Assembly (NCBI GenBank): GCA_019636015.1
Contig: JAHBYJ010000001.1
Span: 1,798,001-1,862,000, forward strand
Source: Parvibaculaceae bacterium
GTDB lineage: Bacteria; Pseudomonadota; Alphaproteobacteria; Parvibaculales; Parvibaculaceae
DNA length: 64,000 nt
Direction of reading: 5' to 3'
Shown here: in pieces, positions 47,626 through 56,447 of the stretch
Layout of the letters: every line of letters starts with the position of its first letter
How positions within the stretch are numbered: position 1 is the stretch's first letter
Position numbers and translations under genes: made by a program
The notes under the pieces: model-generated
Told to the model about the DNA's origin: nothing
What the model saw: the letters and a program-made list of their open reading frames with translations, nothing else
Databases searched by the model: none

Positions 47626-48264
47626 ATGACCGGGATCGACATTCACAGACGTGGCCTCATGCTGGTTCTCTCCTCGCCTTCGGGCGCGGGCAAGACGACG
47701 CTCTCCCGCCGCCTGCTCGACAGCGATAACGAGATCGACATGTCCGTCTCCGCCACAACGCGCAAGCCGCGCCCGGGCGAAGTGGATGGCAAGGACTACT
47801 TCTTTCTGACGACGGAAGATTTCGGCATCATGCGCAACAAGGGCGAGTTCCTTGAGCATGCCAAGGTCTTCGGCAATTACTACGGCACGCCGCGAAAGCC
47901 GGTCGAAGAGGCTTTGGCGCGCGGACATGACGTGCTTTTCGATATCGATTGGCAGGGAACGCAGCAGCTCGACGAGACGGCGCAGGAAGATCTCGTAAAG
48001 GTCTTCATCCTGCCGCCCTCGGCGCAGGATCTCGAAAAACGTCTCGAGAAGCGGGCGCAGGACCCGGCCGATGTCGTCGCCGCCCGCATGGCGAAGGCAT
48101 CGGACGAGATCAGCCATTATCAGGAATATGATTACATCATCATCAACGAAGACATCGACAAGGCCTTCGCCGAACTTCAGGCGATCCTGCGTGCGGAGCG
48201 GCTGAAACGCCGCCGTCTTACGGGTCTGTCCAACTTCGTCAAGCAGTTGCGCGAAGCGCTCTAG
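47626..48264 (+). CDS. gmk: Guanylate kinase
   Basis: Phosphorylates GMP to GDP with ATP. 212 residues, P-loop SSPSGAGKTTLSR (17-29), the GMP-binding segment SVSATTRKPRPGEVDGKDYFFLT and the lid region DIDWQGTQQL. With guaA elsewhere in the window this completes XMP to GDP. It is the last conserved gene before the glycan island begins 16 bases downstream. Confidence 0.97.
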   Translation: MTGIDIHRRGLMLVLSSPSGAGKTTLSRRLLDSDNEIDMSVSATTRKPRPGEVDGKDYFFLTTEDFGIMRNKGEFLEHAKVFGNYYGTPRKPVEEALARGHDVLFDIDWQGTQQLDETAQEDLVKVFILPPSAQDLEKRLEKRAQDPADVVAARMAKASDEISHYQEYDYIIINEDIDKAFAELQAILRAERLKRRRLTGLSNFVKQLREAL

Positions 48265-48279
48265 GCCTCGGGGGAGGTT

Positions 48280-49059
48280 ATGACCAAGGTTGTATTGCTG
48301 GCAGGCGGTCTCGGCACGCGCATCTCGGAAGAGAGTCAGTTGCGCCCGAAGCCCATGATCGAGATCGGCGGCCGTCCGATTCTCTGGCACATCATGAAAA
48401 TCTACACCCACTACGGCTTCACCGATTTCGTGATCTGCCTCGGATATCGCGGCTACATGATCAAGGAATATTTCGCGAACTATGCGCTCCACTCGTCGGA
48501 CGTCACGATCCATCCGCGTTCGGGTGAAATCGTCTACCATCAGAACACGAGCGAAGACTGGCGTATCACGCTGGTCGACACCGGACCGGAAACGCTGACC
48601 GGCGGTCGGGTGAAGCGCGTGCGCGACTATCTCGAACCCGGCGAGACCTTCTTCATGACCTATGGCGATGGCGTCGCCGATGTCGATATCGGCGCGCTGC
48701 TTGCCTTCCACAGGAAGCACGGCAAGGCGGCGACGCTGACCCGCGTCGTTCCGCCCGGCCGCTATGGTGCGCTTGAGCTTCAGGGCGACAAGGTGCAGCG
48801 CTTCATTGAGAAGCCGCCGGGCGACAATGCCTGGATCAATGGCGGCTTCTTCGTGCTGGAGCCCTCCGTTCTCGACCGTATCGAAGGCGATGCGACGCCC
48901 TTCGAGGGGGCGCCGCTGATGGGCCTGGCAGATGACGGCGAGTTGATGAGCTTCGCCCATGGCGGCTTCTGGCAGCCCATGGACACGCTGCGCGAGAAGA
49001 ACCACCTTGAAGACCTATGGGCCGGCGGCAAAGCGCCCTGGAAAGTCTGGAGGGACTAG
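48280..49059 (+). CDS. rfbF: Glucose-1-phosphate cytidylyltransferase
   Basis: Makes CDP-glucose from CTP and glucose 1-phosphate. 259 residues; the nucleotidyltransferase signature VVLLAGGLGTRISEESQLRPKPMIEIGG at the N-terminus and the metal-binding FMTYGDGVADVDI. The long central segment (HSSDVTIHPRSGEIVYHQNTSEDWRITLVDTGPETLTGGR) is specific to the cytidylyl branch rather than the dTTP enzyme RmlA. GGGGGAGG precedes the ATG. Its TAG stop overlaps the next GTG start (TAGTG). Confidence 0.95.
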   Translation: MTKVVLLAGGLGTRISEESQLRPKPMIEIGGRPILWHIMKIYTHYGFTDFVICLGYRGYMIKEYFANYALHSSDVTIHPRSGEIVYHQNTSEDWRITLVDTGPETLTGGRVKRVRDYLEPGETFFMTYGDGVADVDIGALLAFHRKHGKAATLTRVVPPGRYGALELQGDKVQRFIEKPPGDNAWINGGFFVLEPSVLDRIEGDATPFEGAPLMGLADDGELMSFAHGGFWQPMDTLREKNHLEDLWAGGKAPWKVWRD

Positions 49060-50144
49060 TGGCGATCGACGGGCTCGATGTTGCGTTCTGGACGGGCAGA
49101 AAGGTGCTCCTGACCGGTCACACCGGATTCAAGGGCTCCTGGGCCTCGCTCTGGCTCGCGCGCATGGGGGCCGAGGTCACGGGCTTTTCTCTCGCGCCCG
49201 AGGCCGAGCCGAACCTTTTTACGCTCGCCTCGGTCGAGCGGGTGCTGCGGAATTCGCATATCGGCGATCTCCGGGATACCGAGGCACTGCGGAATGCCGT
49301 CGACGATGCCGATCCAGAGATCGTCATCCATATGGCGGCGCAGCCGCTTGTCCGACGTTCCTATGCAGCACCGGTCGAGACTTTCGCCGCCAATGTAATG
49401 GGAACGGTGAATCTCCTCGACGCGCTGAGAGGGCGTGAGGCGCTGCGTACGGTCCTCGTCGTCACCACCGACAAGGTCTACGAGAATGCCGAGCAGGGCC
49501 TCTCCTTTCGCGAAGAGGATGCGCTGGGCGGGCACGACCCCTATTCGGCCTCCAAGGCGGCGGCTGAGATCGTCACCTCGTCCTACGCACGCTCGTTCTT
49601 CGAGGAGAGGGGCGTGCGCGTGGCGACGGCACGCGGCGGCAATGTGATCGGCGGCGGAGATTTCTCGGAAGACCGCCTGGTCCCCGATATCTGGCGCGCA
49701 CTCCGCGCCGGCGAGCCCCTCACATTGCGGAACCCGAAGGCGGCCCGGCCCTGGCAGCACGTGCTCGACTGCCTCACCGGCTATTTCACCTATGTTCGTG
49801 GCCTCTCCGAGCGGGCTGACCTGCCCAGGGCCCTGAATTTCGGTCCCCCGCCCGATGCCACGCCCGTGACCGTCGCAGCCCTCGCCGAAGCCGTTCAGGC
49901 CGCGATGGGCGGCAGCGGCTGGAAACCGGCGAACGACACCGGCCCGCACGAGATGATGGAGCTCGAGATTGACAGCAGGAAGGCCCGCGCCTGTCTCGGC
50001 TGGAAAGACCGGCTGGCAGGCGAGGCCGGCGTCGAATGGCTGGCGGAGTGGTATCGCGATTTCAATGCAGGCGCGGATATGCGCGGCGCCACGATGCGGC
50101 AGATCGCGGAGTTCGAGGCATTGCACCGGGCAGGCGCCAGATGA
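49059..50144 (+). CDS. rfbG: CDP-glucose 4,6-dehydratase
   Basis: Converts CDP-glucose to CDP-4-keto-6-deoxyglucose. 361 residues, an extended SDR with TGHTGFKGSW (19-28), the catalytic pair Tyr162-x-x-x-Lys166 in DPYSASKAAAE, and RAGNVIGGGD-like ARGGNVIGGGDFSEDRLVPDI. The first residues AFWTGRKVLLTGHTGFKGSW are a hallmark of RfbG. GTG start with GGAGGG five bases upstream. Coupled on both sides by overlapping codons. Confidence 0.95.
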   Translation: MAIDGLDVAFWTGRKVLLTGHTGFKGSWASLWLARMGAEVTGFSLAPEAEPNLFTLASVERVLRNSHIGDLRDTEALRNAVDDADPEIVIHMAAQPLVRRSYAAPVETFAANVMGTVNLLDALRGREALRTVLVVTTDKVYENAEQGLSFREEDALGGHDPYSASKAAAEIVTSSYARSFFEERGVRVATARGGNVIGGGDFSEDRLVPDIWRALRAGEPLTLRNPKAARPWQHVLDCLTGYFTYVRGLSERADLPRALNFGPPPDATPVTVAALAEAVQAAMGGSGWKPANDTGPHEMMELEIDSRKARACLGWKDRLAGEAGVEWLAEWYRDFNAGADMRGATMRQIAEFEALHRAGAR

Positions 50145-50704
50145 GCGGCCGTTTCGAAAAAGCGGCAACGCCATTGTCGGGCCTCGTCCGGATCAGCCGG
50201 AAGCGCATGGGAGACCATCGCGGCTGGCTTGAACGGCTTTTCTGCGCGGATGAACTGGAGGAAGCGGGCTGGACCTGGCCCGTCGTCCAGATCAACCGGA
50301 CGCTGACCGGAAGGCGGGGCACGGTGCGCGGCATGCACTTTCAGCACGCGCCGCATGAAGAGGCAAAGCTCGTCACCTGCCTGCGCGGCGAGGTCTTCGA
50401 TGTGGCCGTCGATCTCCGCCCCGGCTCGCCCACGCTTGGCCGCTGGCATGGCGACTATCTCTCGGGCGAGAACGGCGCGAGCTTTCTCATCCCGCCGGGC
50501 TTCGCCCATGGCTTTCAGGCCATGACGGACGATGTGGAAATGTTCTATATCCACTCCGCGCCCTACGCGCCGGGCGCCGAAGACGGTGTCCGTGCGGACG
50601 ATCCGGCACTCGGCATCGAATGGCCGCTCGCGATCGGCGAGCGGTCTGAACGCGACAAGGGCTTTCGCGATTTCAGCGCGAGGGCGGGAAGGAACGAGAC
50701 GTGA
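50141..50704 (+). CDS. dTDP-4-dehydrorhamnose 3,5-epimerase-like protein (RmlC family)
   Basis: 187 residues of the RmlC cupin: DHRGWLERLF at the start, RTLTGRRGTVRGMHFQ with the catalytic-base His, LRPGSPTLGRW and PPGFAHGFQAM. In this CDP-sugar operon the likely substrate is the 4-keto-6-deoxy sugar made by RfbG, epimerised at C3 and/or C5. Whether it acts on one or both positions cannot be told. Overlaps the previous stop (ATGA) and the next start (GTGA). Confidence 0.9.
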   Translation: MSGRFEKAATPLSGLVRISRKRMGDHRGWLERLFCADELEEAGWTWPVVQINRTLTGRRGTVRGMHFQHAPHEEAKLVTCLRGEVFDVAVDLRPGSPTLGRWHGDYLSGENGASFLIPPGFAHGFQAMTDDVEMFYIHSAPYAPGAEDGVRADDPALGIEWPLAIGERSERDKGFRDFSARAGRNET

Positions 50705-51930
50705 AGTGCCGTCACTGCGGAACGCCGCTGGAGCTTGTCTTCGCCGATCTCGGCTCCGCGCCGCCCTCCAACGCCTATCTGACGCGTGATCGCCTCGCCG
50801 CCCCTGAGACATGGTATCCGCTGCGCGTTCTCGTCTGCACTGCCTGCTGGCTCGTCCAGACGGAAGATCACGCGGGCCGCGAGGAACTCTTCGCGCACGA
50901 CTATGCCTATTTCAGCTCCACCTCCGCCGGCTGGCTCGCCCATTCGCAGAAATATGTGGCGGACATGATCGCCCGCTTCAGTCTGGATGCGAAGAGCATG
51001 GTCGTCGAGGTTGCCGCGAATGACGGCTACCTCCTTCAATATGTGAAGCAGGCCGGTGTGCCCTGTTACGGCGTCGAGCCGACGGCGAGCACGGCTGCCG
51101 CCGCGCGCGAAAAGGGCCTCGCGATCGAGGAAAGCTTCTTCGGGGTGGAGCTTGCGAAGCGCCTTGCCGCCGAAGGCCGGCAGGCGGACCTCACCGCGGC
51201 GAACAACGTGCTCGCCCATGTGCCGGACATCAACGATTTCGTTGCAGGCTTCGCAAAGCTGCTGAAGCCGGAAGGCGTGTCCACCTTCGAGTTCCCGCAT
51301 CTCCTGAAGCTCGTTGCCGAAAACCAGTTCGACACGATCTATCACGAGCATTATTCCTATCTCTCGCTCAGCGCCGTTGCCCGCGTCTTCGAGAAGAACG
51401 GTCTTGAGCTTTTCGACGTCGAGGAACTGCCGACCCATGGCGGAAGCCTGCGCGCCTTTGCGCAGCGCGCGGATACGGGCAGCCGGGAAAAGACCGCACG
51501 CCTCGCCGCACTCCTTGAAGCCGAGCGCCGCGCGGGCGTGGAGGGCGAGGCCTTCTATGCGGGTTTCCAGAAGCGCGCGGAAAAGGTGAAGGACGACTTC
51601 ACCGCCTTCCTGATCGACGCAAAGCGCAAGGGCCTGAAAGTCGCCGCCTATGGCGCGGCGGCGAAGGGCAACACGCTGATGAATTTCGCAGGCACAAGGC
51701 CCGACCTCATCCCCTATGTTGTGGACAAGGCGGCCGCCAAGCAGGGCCGCTTCATGCCCGGCAGCCGCATCCCGATCGTCGCGCCTGACCATCTGGATGC
51801 GGACCGCCCCGACATCATCGTGATCCTGCCCTGGAACATTCGCGACGAAGTGATGGCCCAGCTCTCCCACGCAAGACAATGGGGCGCGAAATTCGTGACG
51901 GCGGTGCCGGAGTTGAGGGTGTCCGATTGA
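50701..51930 (+). CDS. Zinc-finger sugar C-methyltransferase (TylCIII/NovU-like)
   Basis: 409 residues in three parts: a four-cysteine zinc-binding N-terminus (CRHCG ... CTACW), a SAM methyltransferase core (VVEVAANDGYLLQYVKQAG, NNVLAHVPD), and a C-terminal Rossmann-like domain (VAAYGAAAKGNTLMNF). This is the layout of C-methyltransferases that add a methyl to a ketosugar carbon. The HEHYSYLS segment matches their active-site region. With the three coupled upstream genes it predicts a C-methyl-branched CDP-6-deoxy sugar. GTG start overlapping the preceding stop. Confidence 0.9.
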   Translation: MKCRHCGTPLELVFADLGSAPPSNAYLTRDRLAAPETWYPLRVLVCTACWLVQTEDHAGREELFAHDYAYFSSTSAGWLAHSQKYVADMIARFSLDAKSMVVEVAANDGYLLQYVKQAGVPCYGVEPTASTAAAAREKGLAIEESFFGVELAKRLAAEGRQADLTAANNVLAHVPDINDFVAGFAKLLKPEGVSTFEFPHLLKLVAENQFDTIYHEHYSYLSLSAVARVFEKNGLELFDVEELPTHGGSLRAFAQRADTGSREKTARLAALLEAERRAGVEGEAFYAGFQKRAEKVKDDFTAFLIDAKRKGLKVAAYGAAAKGNTLMNFAGTRPDLIPYVVDKAAAKQGRFMPGSRIPIVAPDHLDADRPDIIVILPWNIRDEVMAQLSHARQWGAKFVTAVPELRVSD

Positions 51931-51940
51931 TCGTCGCCGT

Positions 51941-52642
51941 TCAGCCGGTCCAGTTTGAGTTCGCAGGCAATTCCTGGAAGAGTTCCTTTATGCGGATTGC
52001 GGTTCCCGCACCCGGAAAACACGGATTGGAAAATTCTCCAGGAGGGAGGCCGTCAATGTCGAACGCGGAAATGTCCGGCCGTCCGCAGTCGATGCGGCCT
52101 TCTGCCGCCATATCCAGTAGAAACAGCGTAACGATTGTCTTCTGAATGAATCCGAGCCTGTTGCGCCACCGCAGTGAAGCGCCTTTGGGGATGGGATAAA
52201 CGGTCTGGACCACCGGGTTTCCGGTATCCATCCCTTCGTCGACAATATGAAGTGTCGCGCCCTGAAAGAGGGAATTATCCCTGTGCGCATCGCCAACGCC
52301 GTCAAGTCCGGGATAGGCGGGCAGGAGCGACGGATGAGTATTGACCGTCAGGATGCTCTCGAACAAATCCGGCGTTACCAGACGAGAATAATGCAGCAGG
52401 GCAATTTTGCATCCTTCTTCGCGAAAGACATTGGCAACGTCCAGGGAAAATGACCGGCGCTCGGAATAGGGCATCCGCCGATACTGCACCCCAAGGTCTG
52501 AACAGCCATTCTCCGCGCCACACTCGCGGTCTGTTATGACGAAGAAGGACGCAGGATCGAGTCCGGAAAGCTGGGCTGCCCGAATGAACGCCGCACCGCC
52601 AGCGCTGAGCAGCACGCCGATGCGATAGTCAAGCGACGTCAT
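51941..52642 (-). CDS. Formyltransferase-family enzyme, probable sugar N-formyltransferase
   Basis: 233 residues of the formyl_trans_N fold (as in PurN and methionyl-tRNA formyltransferase). The catalytic triad pattern is present: Asn101 and His103 in VNTHPSLLPAYPG and Asp139 in IVDEGMDTGNPV. It is too short for Fmt and purine purN is not expected here, so formylation of an amino sugar with 10-formyl-tetrahydrofolate is the best guess; a DegT aminotransferase that could make the amine lies downstream in the island. The start shares one base with the stop of the CmcI-like gene (TAATG). Confidence 0.8.
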   Translation of the reverse strand: MTSLDYRIGVLLSAGGAAFIRAAQLSGLDPASFFVITDRECGAENGCSDLGVQYRRMPYSERRSFSLDVANVFREEGCKIALLHYSRLVTPDLFESILTVNTHPSLLPAYPGLDGVGDAHRDNSLFQGATLHIVDEGMDTGNPVVQTVYPIPKGASLRWRNRLGFIQKTIVTLFLLDMAAEGRIDCGRPDISAFDIDGLPPGEFSNPCFPGAGTAIRIKELFQELPANSNWTG

Positions 52643-53391
52643 TAGCGAACGCACCGCACATAACCGCCGGGTGAAGATGACAGCACGAGCTTGCCATTGA
52701 GAACTTCGTCGACCTCGAACCTGTCGCATTCGGTCATGTAGTCCCGGAGCGCTGATAGCGGCTCGTTCCCCTGATACCAGATCTTCGACCGCTTCTTGGG
52801 AGCATTCTCCGCCGTGAGATGGCCAACCAGTGTGTCGGCTACCACCATGTAGCAGCCAGGCGTCACCATCGGGCCGTATGCCCGGCATTCCGCGAGAACG
52901 TGATCCCGGCTGTGGTCGCTGTCGAGAACGACCATTACCCGCGCATTCTCGGGAATTTCAGCGCGAACCTTCGCCAAGGTGTCGGCATCCGCCGAACCGC
53001 CCTCGATCAGTTTGACGCGCTTGGACATGGGGTGGCTTTCGATGGAGTCGCGATTATGCGCCCGGATGTCGATATCGACGCCGATCACCGTGCCATTGCC
53101 CATGAGCTCCAGAAGCGATGCCATGAAGAGGACGGAGCCGCCCCTGGCAACACCGGTCTCGATGATGATATCGGGCTTCGTTGCCCAGATGACTTCCTGG
53201 GTTGCCATCACGTCCGCCGGAAGCTGAATGATGGGAACCCCCATCCAGCTCCACAGATAGGAATAGTCGTGCTTGTCCAGTTCCGAAATGAGTTCGATGG
53301 AATGGTTAAAGGCGGATTTGTCGGCGCCAAGGGCAAGCGATTGTTTGCGCTTGTTTTCCTCAAATTCTCGCCGGTCGTCGTATGTGGACAT
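52642..53391 (-). CDS. CmcI/rhamnosyl O-methyltransferase-like protein
   Basis: 249 residues. The segment IIETGVARGGSVLFMASLLELMGNGTVIGVDIDIR is the SAM-binding start of the cephalosporin hydroxylase (CmcI)/rhamnosyl O-methyltransferase family, and VVLDSDHSRDHVLAE supplies the metal-ligand acidic residues. Most such proteins are sugar O-methyltransferases. ATG 53391 has GGAAACC upstream; a TTG at 53403 is also in frame. Co-transcribed with the formyltransferase. Sugar target unknown. Confidence 0.84.
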   Translation of the reverse strand: MSTYDDRREFEENKRKQSLALGADKSAFNHSIELISELDKHDYSYLWSWMGVPIIQLPADVMATQEVIWATKPDIIIETGVARGGSVLFMASLLELMGNGTVIGVDIDIRAHNRDSIESHPMSKRVKLIEGGSADADTLAKVRAEIPENARVMVVLDSDHSRDHVLAECRAYGPMVTPGCYMVVADTLVGHLTAENAPKKRSKIWYQGNEPLSALRDYMTECDRFEVDEVLNGKLVLSSSPGGYVRCVR

Positions 53392-53733
53392 ATAGGTTTC
53401 CAAGTGGAGTGGCGCGACACCTGTCTGCCGTTGCGGCCAGGCTGTTAAGCCAAATATTTGGTGGGTCGAATCCCGGTGCCATTATCTATCGGGGGGCTGT
53501 CCGAACGCAATCCGCATACCCGGACGCCCTGCCTTTTTGCGGAGAGGGGCACGCCGGAGCGGCCTGAGCCCCCACAAGTTGCCCAATCCGCTCCTTTGGC
53601 GATATAGAAGCTCGCTTGGAAAGGCGATATTCATCATGATTTTGACAGTCGGCCTGTGCCGCACGATGTTGGAACTTGATATGCACTTTTGTGCTGGCGA
53701 TGGTCCCGGATCGCCTGAGAGGGTGAACTGACT
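53392..53733. promoter_or_regulatory. Divergent spacer inside the glycan island
   Basis: 342 non-coding bases between the minus-strand CmcI-like pair and the plus-strand wbqC group. It holds a perfect 12-base palindrome CCAAATATTTGG (53450-53461) and a consensus -35 TTGACA (53642-53647) with only a weak -10 (GATGTT) 17 bases on. A GGTCGAATCCC string (53464-53474) recalls a tRNA T arm but no tRNA folds around it. Confidence 0.45.
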
Positions 53734-54447
53734 TTGACCCGCGTGGTTATTTCTCAGCCGATGTATTTTCCCTGGCCGGGCTTTTTCGAGCAGATGATGC
53801 TCGCGGATGTCTACATCTGGCTGGATGACGCGCAGTTCTCCAAAGGTTCTTTCACGAACCGGATTCAGGTGAACATCAATGGGCAACGCAAGTGGATGAC
53901 CATTCCACTGGAGGGCAAGGGTACTCTGACGTCCATTGCCGAGTTGCGTCCGGCCGGGAGTAGCTGGATTGCATCCCACCGCGAGATGTTGCGCCAAAGC
54001 CTTTCCCGCCTTCCGGCCAGGACCGCAGCGCTTGAAATGTTCGACATGGCGACCGGCGAGGCGTCGCTCTTGAATTGCCTTATCCAGTCCGCCGTCTTGC
54101 CGGCATCCTATATCGGCATTTCGCCGGCGCGTGTCCTGCGCTCCAGTGAAATGGGGGTAACAGGGTCGTCATGGCAGCGGGTGCTTGATCTGGTGAAAGC
54201 GGTCGGCGGCACGGAGTATATCACGGGACATGGTGCCGCAGCCTATATGGACCATGAGGCTTTCGAGCGCGAAGGCGTTGGTGTTGAATACATGGAGTAC
54301 AGCAAGACCCCTTGGGGGAGCGGCGAGTCTTTCGTTTCTCCATACGTGACCATACTCGACCTGATCGCCGCCGAAGGGAAAGGCGCGGCTGACCGCCTCA
54401 TCCCCCGCACGTTGGGGTGGCGGCAGTTTCTCGAAGCGAGGAGCTAG
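53734..54447 (+). CDS. WbqC-family protein
   Basis: 237 residues with the full WbqC signature: VISQPMYFPWPGFFEQMMLADVYIWLDDAQFSKGSFTNRIQV and later PWGSGESFVSPYVTILDLIAAEG. The family is found in many O-antigen and secondary-metabolite loci but its reaction is not established; it may be a thioesterase- or ligase-like enzyme acting on sugars. The start is TTG with GAGGGTGA upstream at a long distance, so exact start is uncertain. First of a plus-strand trio with the PhyH and methyltransferase genes. Confidence 0.86.
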   Translation: MTRVVISQPMYFPWPGFFEQMMLADVYIWLDDAQFSKGSFTNRIQVNINGQRKWMTIPLEGKGTLTSIAELRPAGSSWIASHREMLRQSLSRLPARTAALEMFDMATGEASLLNCLIQSAVLPASYIGISPARVLRSSEMGVTGSSWQRVLDLVKAVGGTEYITGHGAAAYMDHEAFEREGVGVEYMEYSKTPWGSGESFVSPYVTILDLIAAEGKGAADRLIPRTLGWRQFLEARS

Positions 54448-54455
54448 ATGTCAAA

Positions 54456-55289
54456 ATGGATCTGAGCGCGGACGCCGTCGCCTCTTTCGAGAATGACGGC
54501 TTTGTTCTTCTCCCGGGCTTCTACGACTTCGAAAGCCAGATTGCTCCGATCCAGGAGGGAATCCGCCGGGTCGTGGAATTGTCCGCCAGAAGGCATGGGC
54601 TGAAAGTAGCCTGCGACACGCCGCTCGAGGCGATGACCGGCGGCTATATGACCCTGATCGGCAAGGATCGCAGCATCGGTGGCGAAGTTTACGACGCCGT
54701 CAAGCAGATACCCGGCTTCATGAGGCTTGTTGCCGATCGCCGCAATGAAGCGGTATTCGAGAGGTTGCGGTCGGGCTCCGTACCCGGCCTCGCTGCGGGA
54801 GGTTACGGCATAAGGATCGACAATCCCCGGGAGCATACTTTCCGGGCGCCGTGGCATCAGGAATTCCCGGCCCAGCTGCGGAGCCTGGACGGCATTGTCT
54901 TCTGGTCACCGCTCTTGCCGGTTCAGCCGGAAATGGGGCCGGTGGAGATCGCCGGCGGCTCTCACAAGGAAGGGATCGTTCCGGTTTTCAATGAACGCGG
55001 AGATGGTGCGCGTCAGGGGGCTTATGGCCTCCGGCTCGACGAGGAGGAAAAGAGGCTCGCCCGCTATACCCGTTGCGCGCCGCTTACGAAGCCGGGCGAC
55101 CTTCTCTTGATGGACTTCCTGACACTGCACCAGTCGGGGGAGAATCTCTCGGACCGGCCGCGCTGGTCGATGCAGTTCAGATACTTCAATTTCGCGGAGC
55201 CGACTGGCATTCGCATCGCCTGGCGCGGATCATTTGCTGCGGGCGTGAAATTCTCGGATATTATGCCGGAACTGAAAAAGGCGGATTGA
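54456..55289 (+). CDS. PhyH-type 2-oxoglutarate/Fe(II) dioxygenase
   Basis: 277 residues of the phytanoyl-CoA dioxygenase superfamily: VASFENDGFVLLPGFYD at the start, an iron site predicted as His134-x-Glu136 (WHQEFP) and distal His225 (LHQSGEN), with Arg236 placed to bind 2-oxoglutarate. The acidic ligand is Glu instead of the more common Asp. Could hydroxylate a sugar, lipid or amino acid. Start ATG 54456 with GAGGAG about eleven bases upstream. Six bases before the next gene. Confidence 0.82.
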   Translation: MDLSADAVASFENDGFVLLPGFYDFESQIAPIQEGIRRVVELSARRHGLKVACDTPLEAMTGGYMTLIGKDRSIGGEVYDAVKQIPGFMRLVADRRNEAVFERLRSGSVPGLAAGGYGIRIDNPREHTFRAPWHQEFPAQLRSLDGIVFWSPLLPVQPEMGPVEIAGGSHKEGIVPVFNERGDGARQGAYGLRLDEEEKRLARYTRCAPLTKPGDLLLMDFLTLHQSGENLSDRPRWSMQFRYFNFAEPTGIRIAWRGSFAAGVKFSDIMPELKKAD

Positions 55290-55295
55290 AACCAC

Positions 55296-56447
55296 ATGAA
55301 ATGCTGTGCTTGCGGGGCGGAAAAATGCGACCTCGTTTACCATTATCCGGCTCCCGCGATCACATCGCTTTCGAGCATCCTTGAGGTCGAAACGCGCGTC
55401 TATATCTGTTCCGCATGCGGGCATATGCAGTCCGCCGACCTCCCGGACGTGCAGAAGTTTTACGACACCGAGTACCAGATATCGCTGACGTCAGAAGATG
55501 CCGATCAGCTCTACGATGTTGTGGACGGCGTGCCGGTCTACCGGACGCAGTATCAGGCGGGGTTGATCGTCGATTTCGTGGATCTCCCCAAAGGGGCCGC
55601 CGTGCTCGACTATGGGGCGGCGAAGGCGAAGTCGCTTTTCCGTCTATGCGAGCGGCGGTCCGATATTTCCCCGCATGTTTTCGATGTCAGCGAGGACTAT
55701 CGTTCCTATTGGCAGGGCTGGGTGCCGAAGGAACAACAGGCCACCTATTCGGCGCCGGCGGAATGGAACGGCCGTTTTGATCTCATAACGGCTCATTTTG
55801 TCCTCGAGCACGTCCGCGAGCCCGTGGAAATTTTCTCGGACATTGCGCGGCTTCTTTCCCCGGCCGGCCGCTTCTTCTTTTCCGTTCCCGATGTTTTGGG
55901 GAATCCGGCTGACATGATCGTCGTCGATCATCTGAATCACTTCACGCGGACGTCACTCCCGGTTGCGCTGGATCGGGCTGGCATGAAGATTGAGCGGATC
56001 GATACCTCCCGGTTACGCGGTGCTTTTGTCGTTGTCGCTGTGCTGAAGCAGGCCAGCGAGAAAGTGCCGGGCCCCGAGCGGGCGGCAGTTGAAACGGAGA
56101 TTCGGTCGCTGAATGCGTGTTGTGAATCCTGGCACACCGCGGAAAATTTGGTCGCGACCGCGCAGGCAGGAAGTGCAGGCAAGAAGGTCGCGATCTACGG
56201 GGCAGGCGTCTACGGGACTTTTGTCTACGCCCGCATTCGGAATAGCGGCGGTGCCGTTTGTTTCGTGGACCGTAATCCCCATGTGCACGGCCGCGATCAC
56301 CTTGGCGTCCCTGTCGTCCCGCCGGAAGCACTGCCCGCCGATGTCGGTATCCTGTATGTCGCGCTGAATCCTGCAATTGCACGCAAGGCAATGGCCGATC
56401 TGGGGCTCGATCGGCGCGAGGGGCTGGAACTCGTTTACCTCAGCTAG
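55296..56447 (+). CDS. Zinc-finger SAM methyltransferase with C-terminal Rossmann domain
   Basis: 383 residues, same plan as the gene at 50701: cysteine pairs CCACG and CSACG at the N-terminus, a methyltransferase core (AVLDYGAAKAKSLFRL, ITAHFVLEHVREPVE) and a C-terminal nucleotide-binding-like part (KKVAIYGAGVYGTFVYARI). The middle is diverged from the first gene, so it likely methylates something different. Its end overlaps the GT2 gene on the other strand by eight bases. Confidence 0.84.
   Translation: MKCCACGAEKCDLVYHYPAPAITSLSSILEVETRVYICSACGHMQSADLPDVQKFYDTEYQISLTSEDADQLYDVVDGVPVYRTQYQAGLIVDFVDLPKGAAVLDYGAAKAKSLFRLCERRSDISPHVFDVSEDYRSYWQGWVPKEQQATYSAPAEWNGRFDLITAHFVLEHVREPVEIFSDIARLLSPAGRFFFSVPDVLGNPADMIVVDHLNHFTRTSLPVALDRAGMKIERIDTSRLRGAFVVVAVLKQASEKVPGPERAAVETEIRSLNACCESWHTAENLVATAQAGSAGKKVAIYGAGVYGTFVYARIRNSGGAVCFVDRNPHVHGRDHLGVPVVPPEALPADVGILYVALNPAIARKAMADLGLDRREGLELVYLS

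Noticed and set aside
47500..49005. 501-codon minus-strand frame over gmk and rfbF
   Set aside because: Shadow of two well-supported genes.
53455..53480. tRNA gene
   Set aside because: Only a T-arm-like string is present; no acceptor, D or anticodon arms fold.
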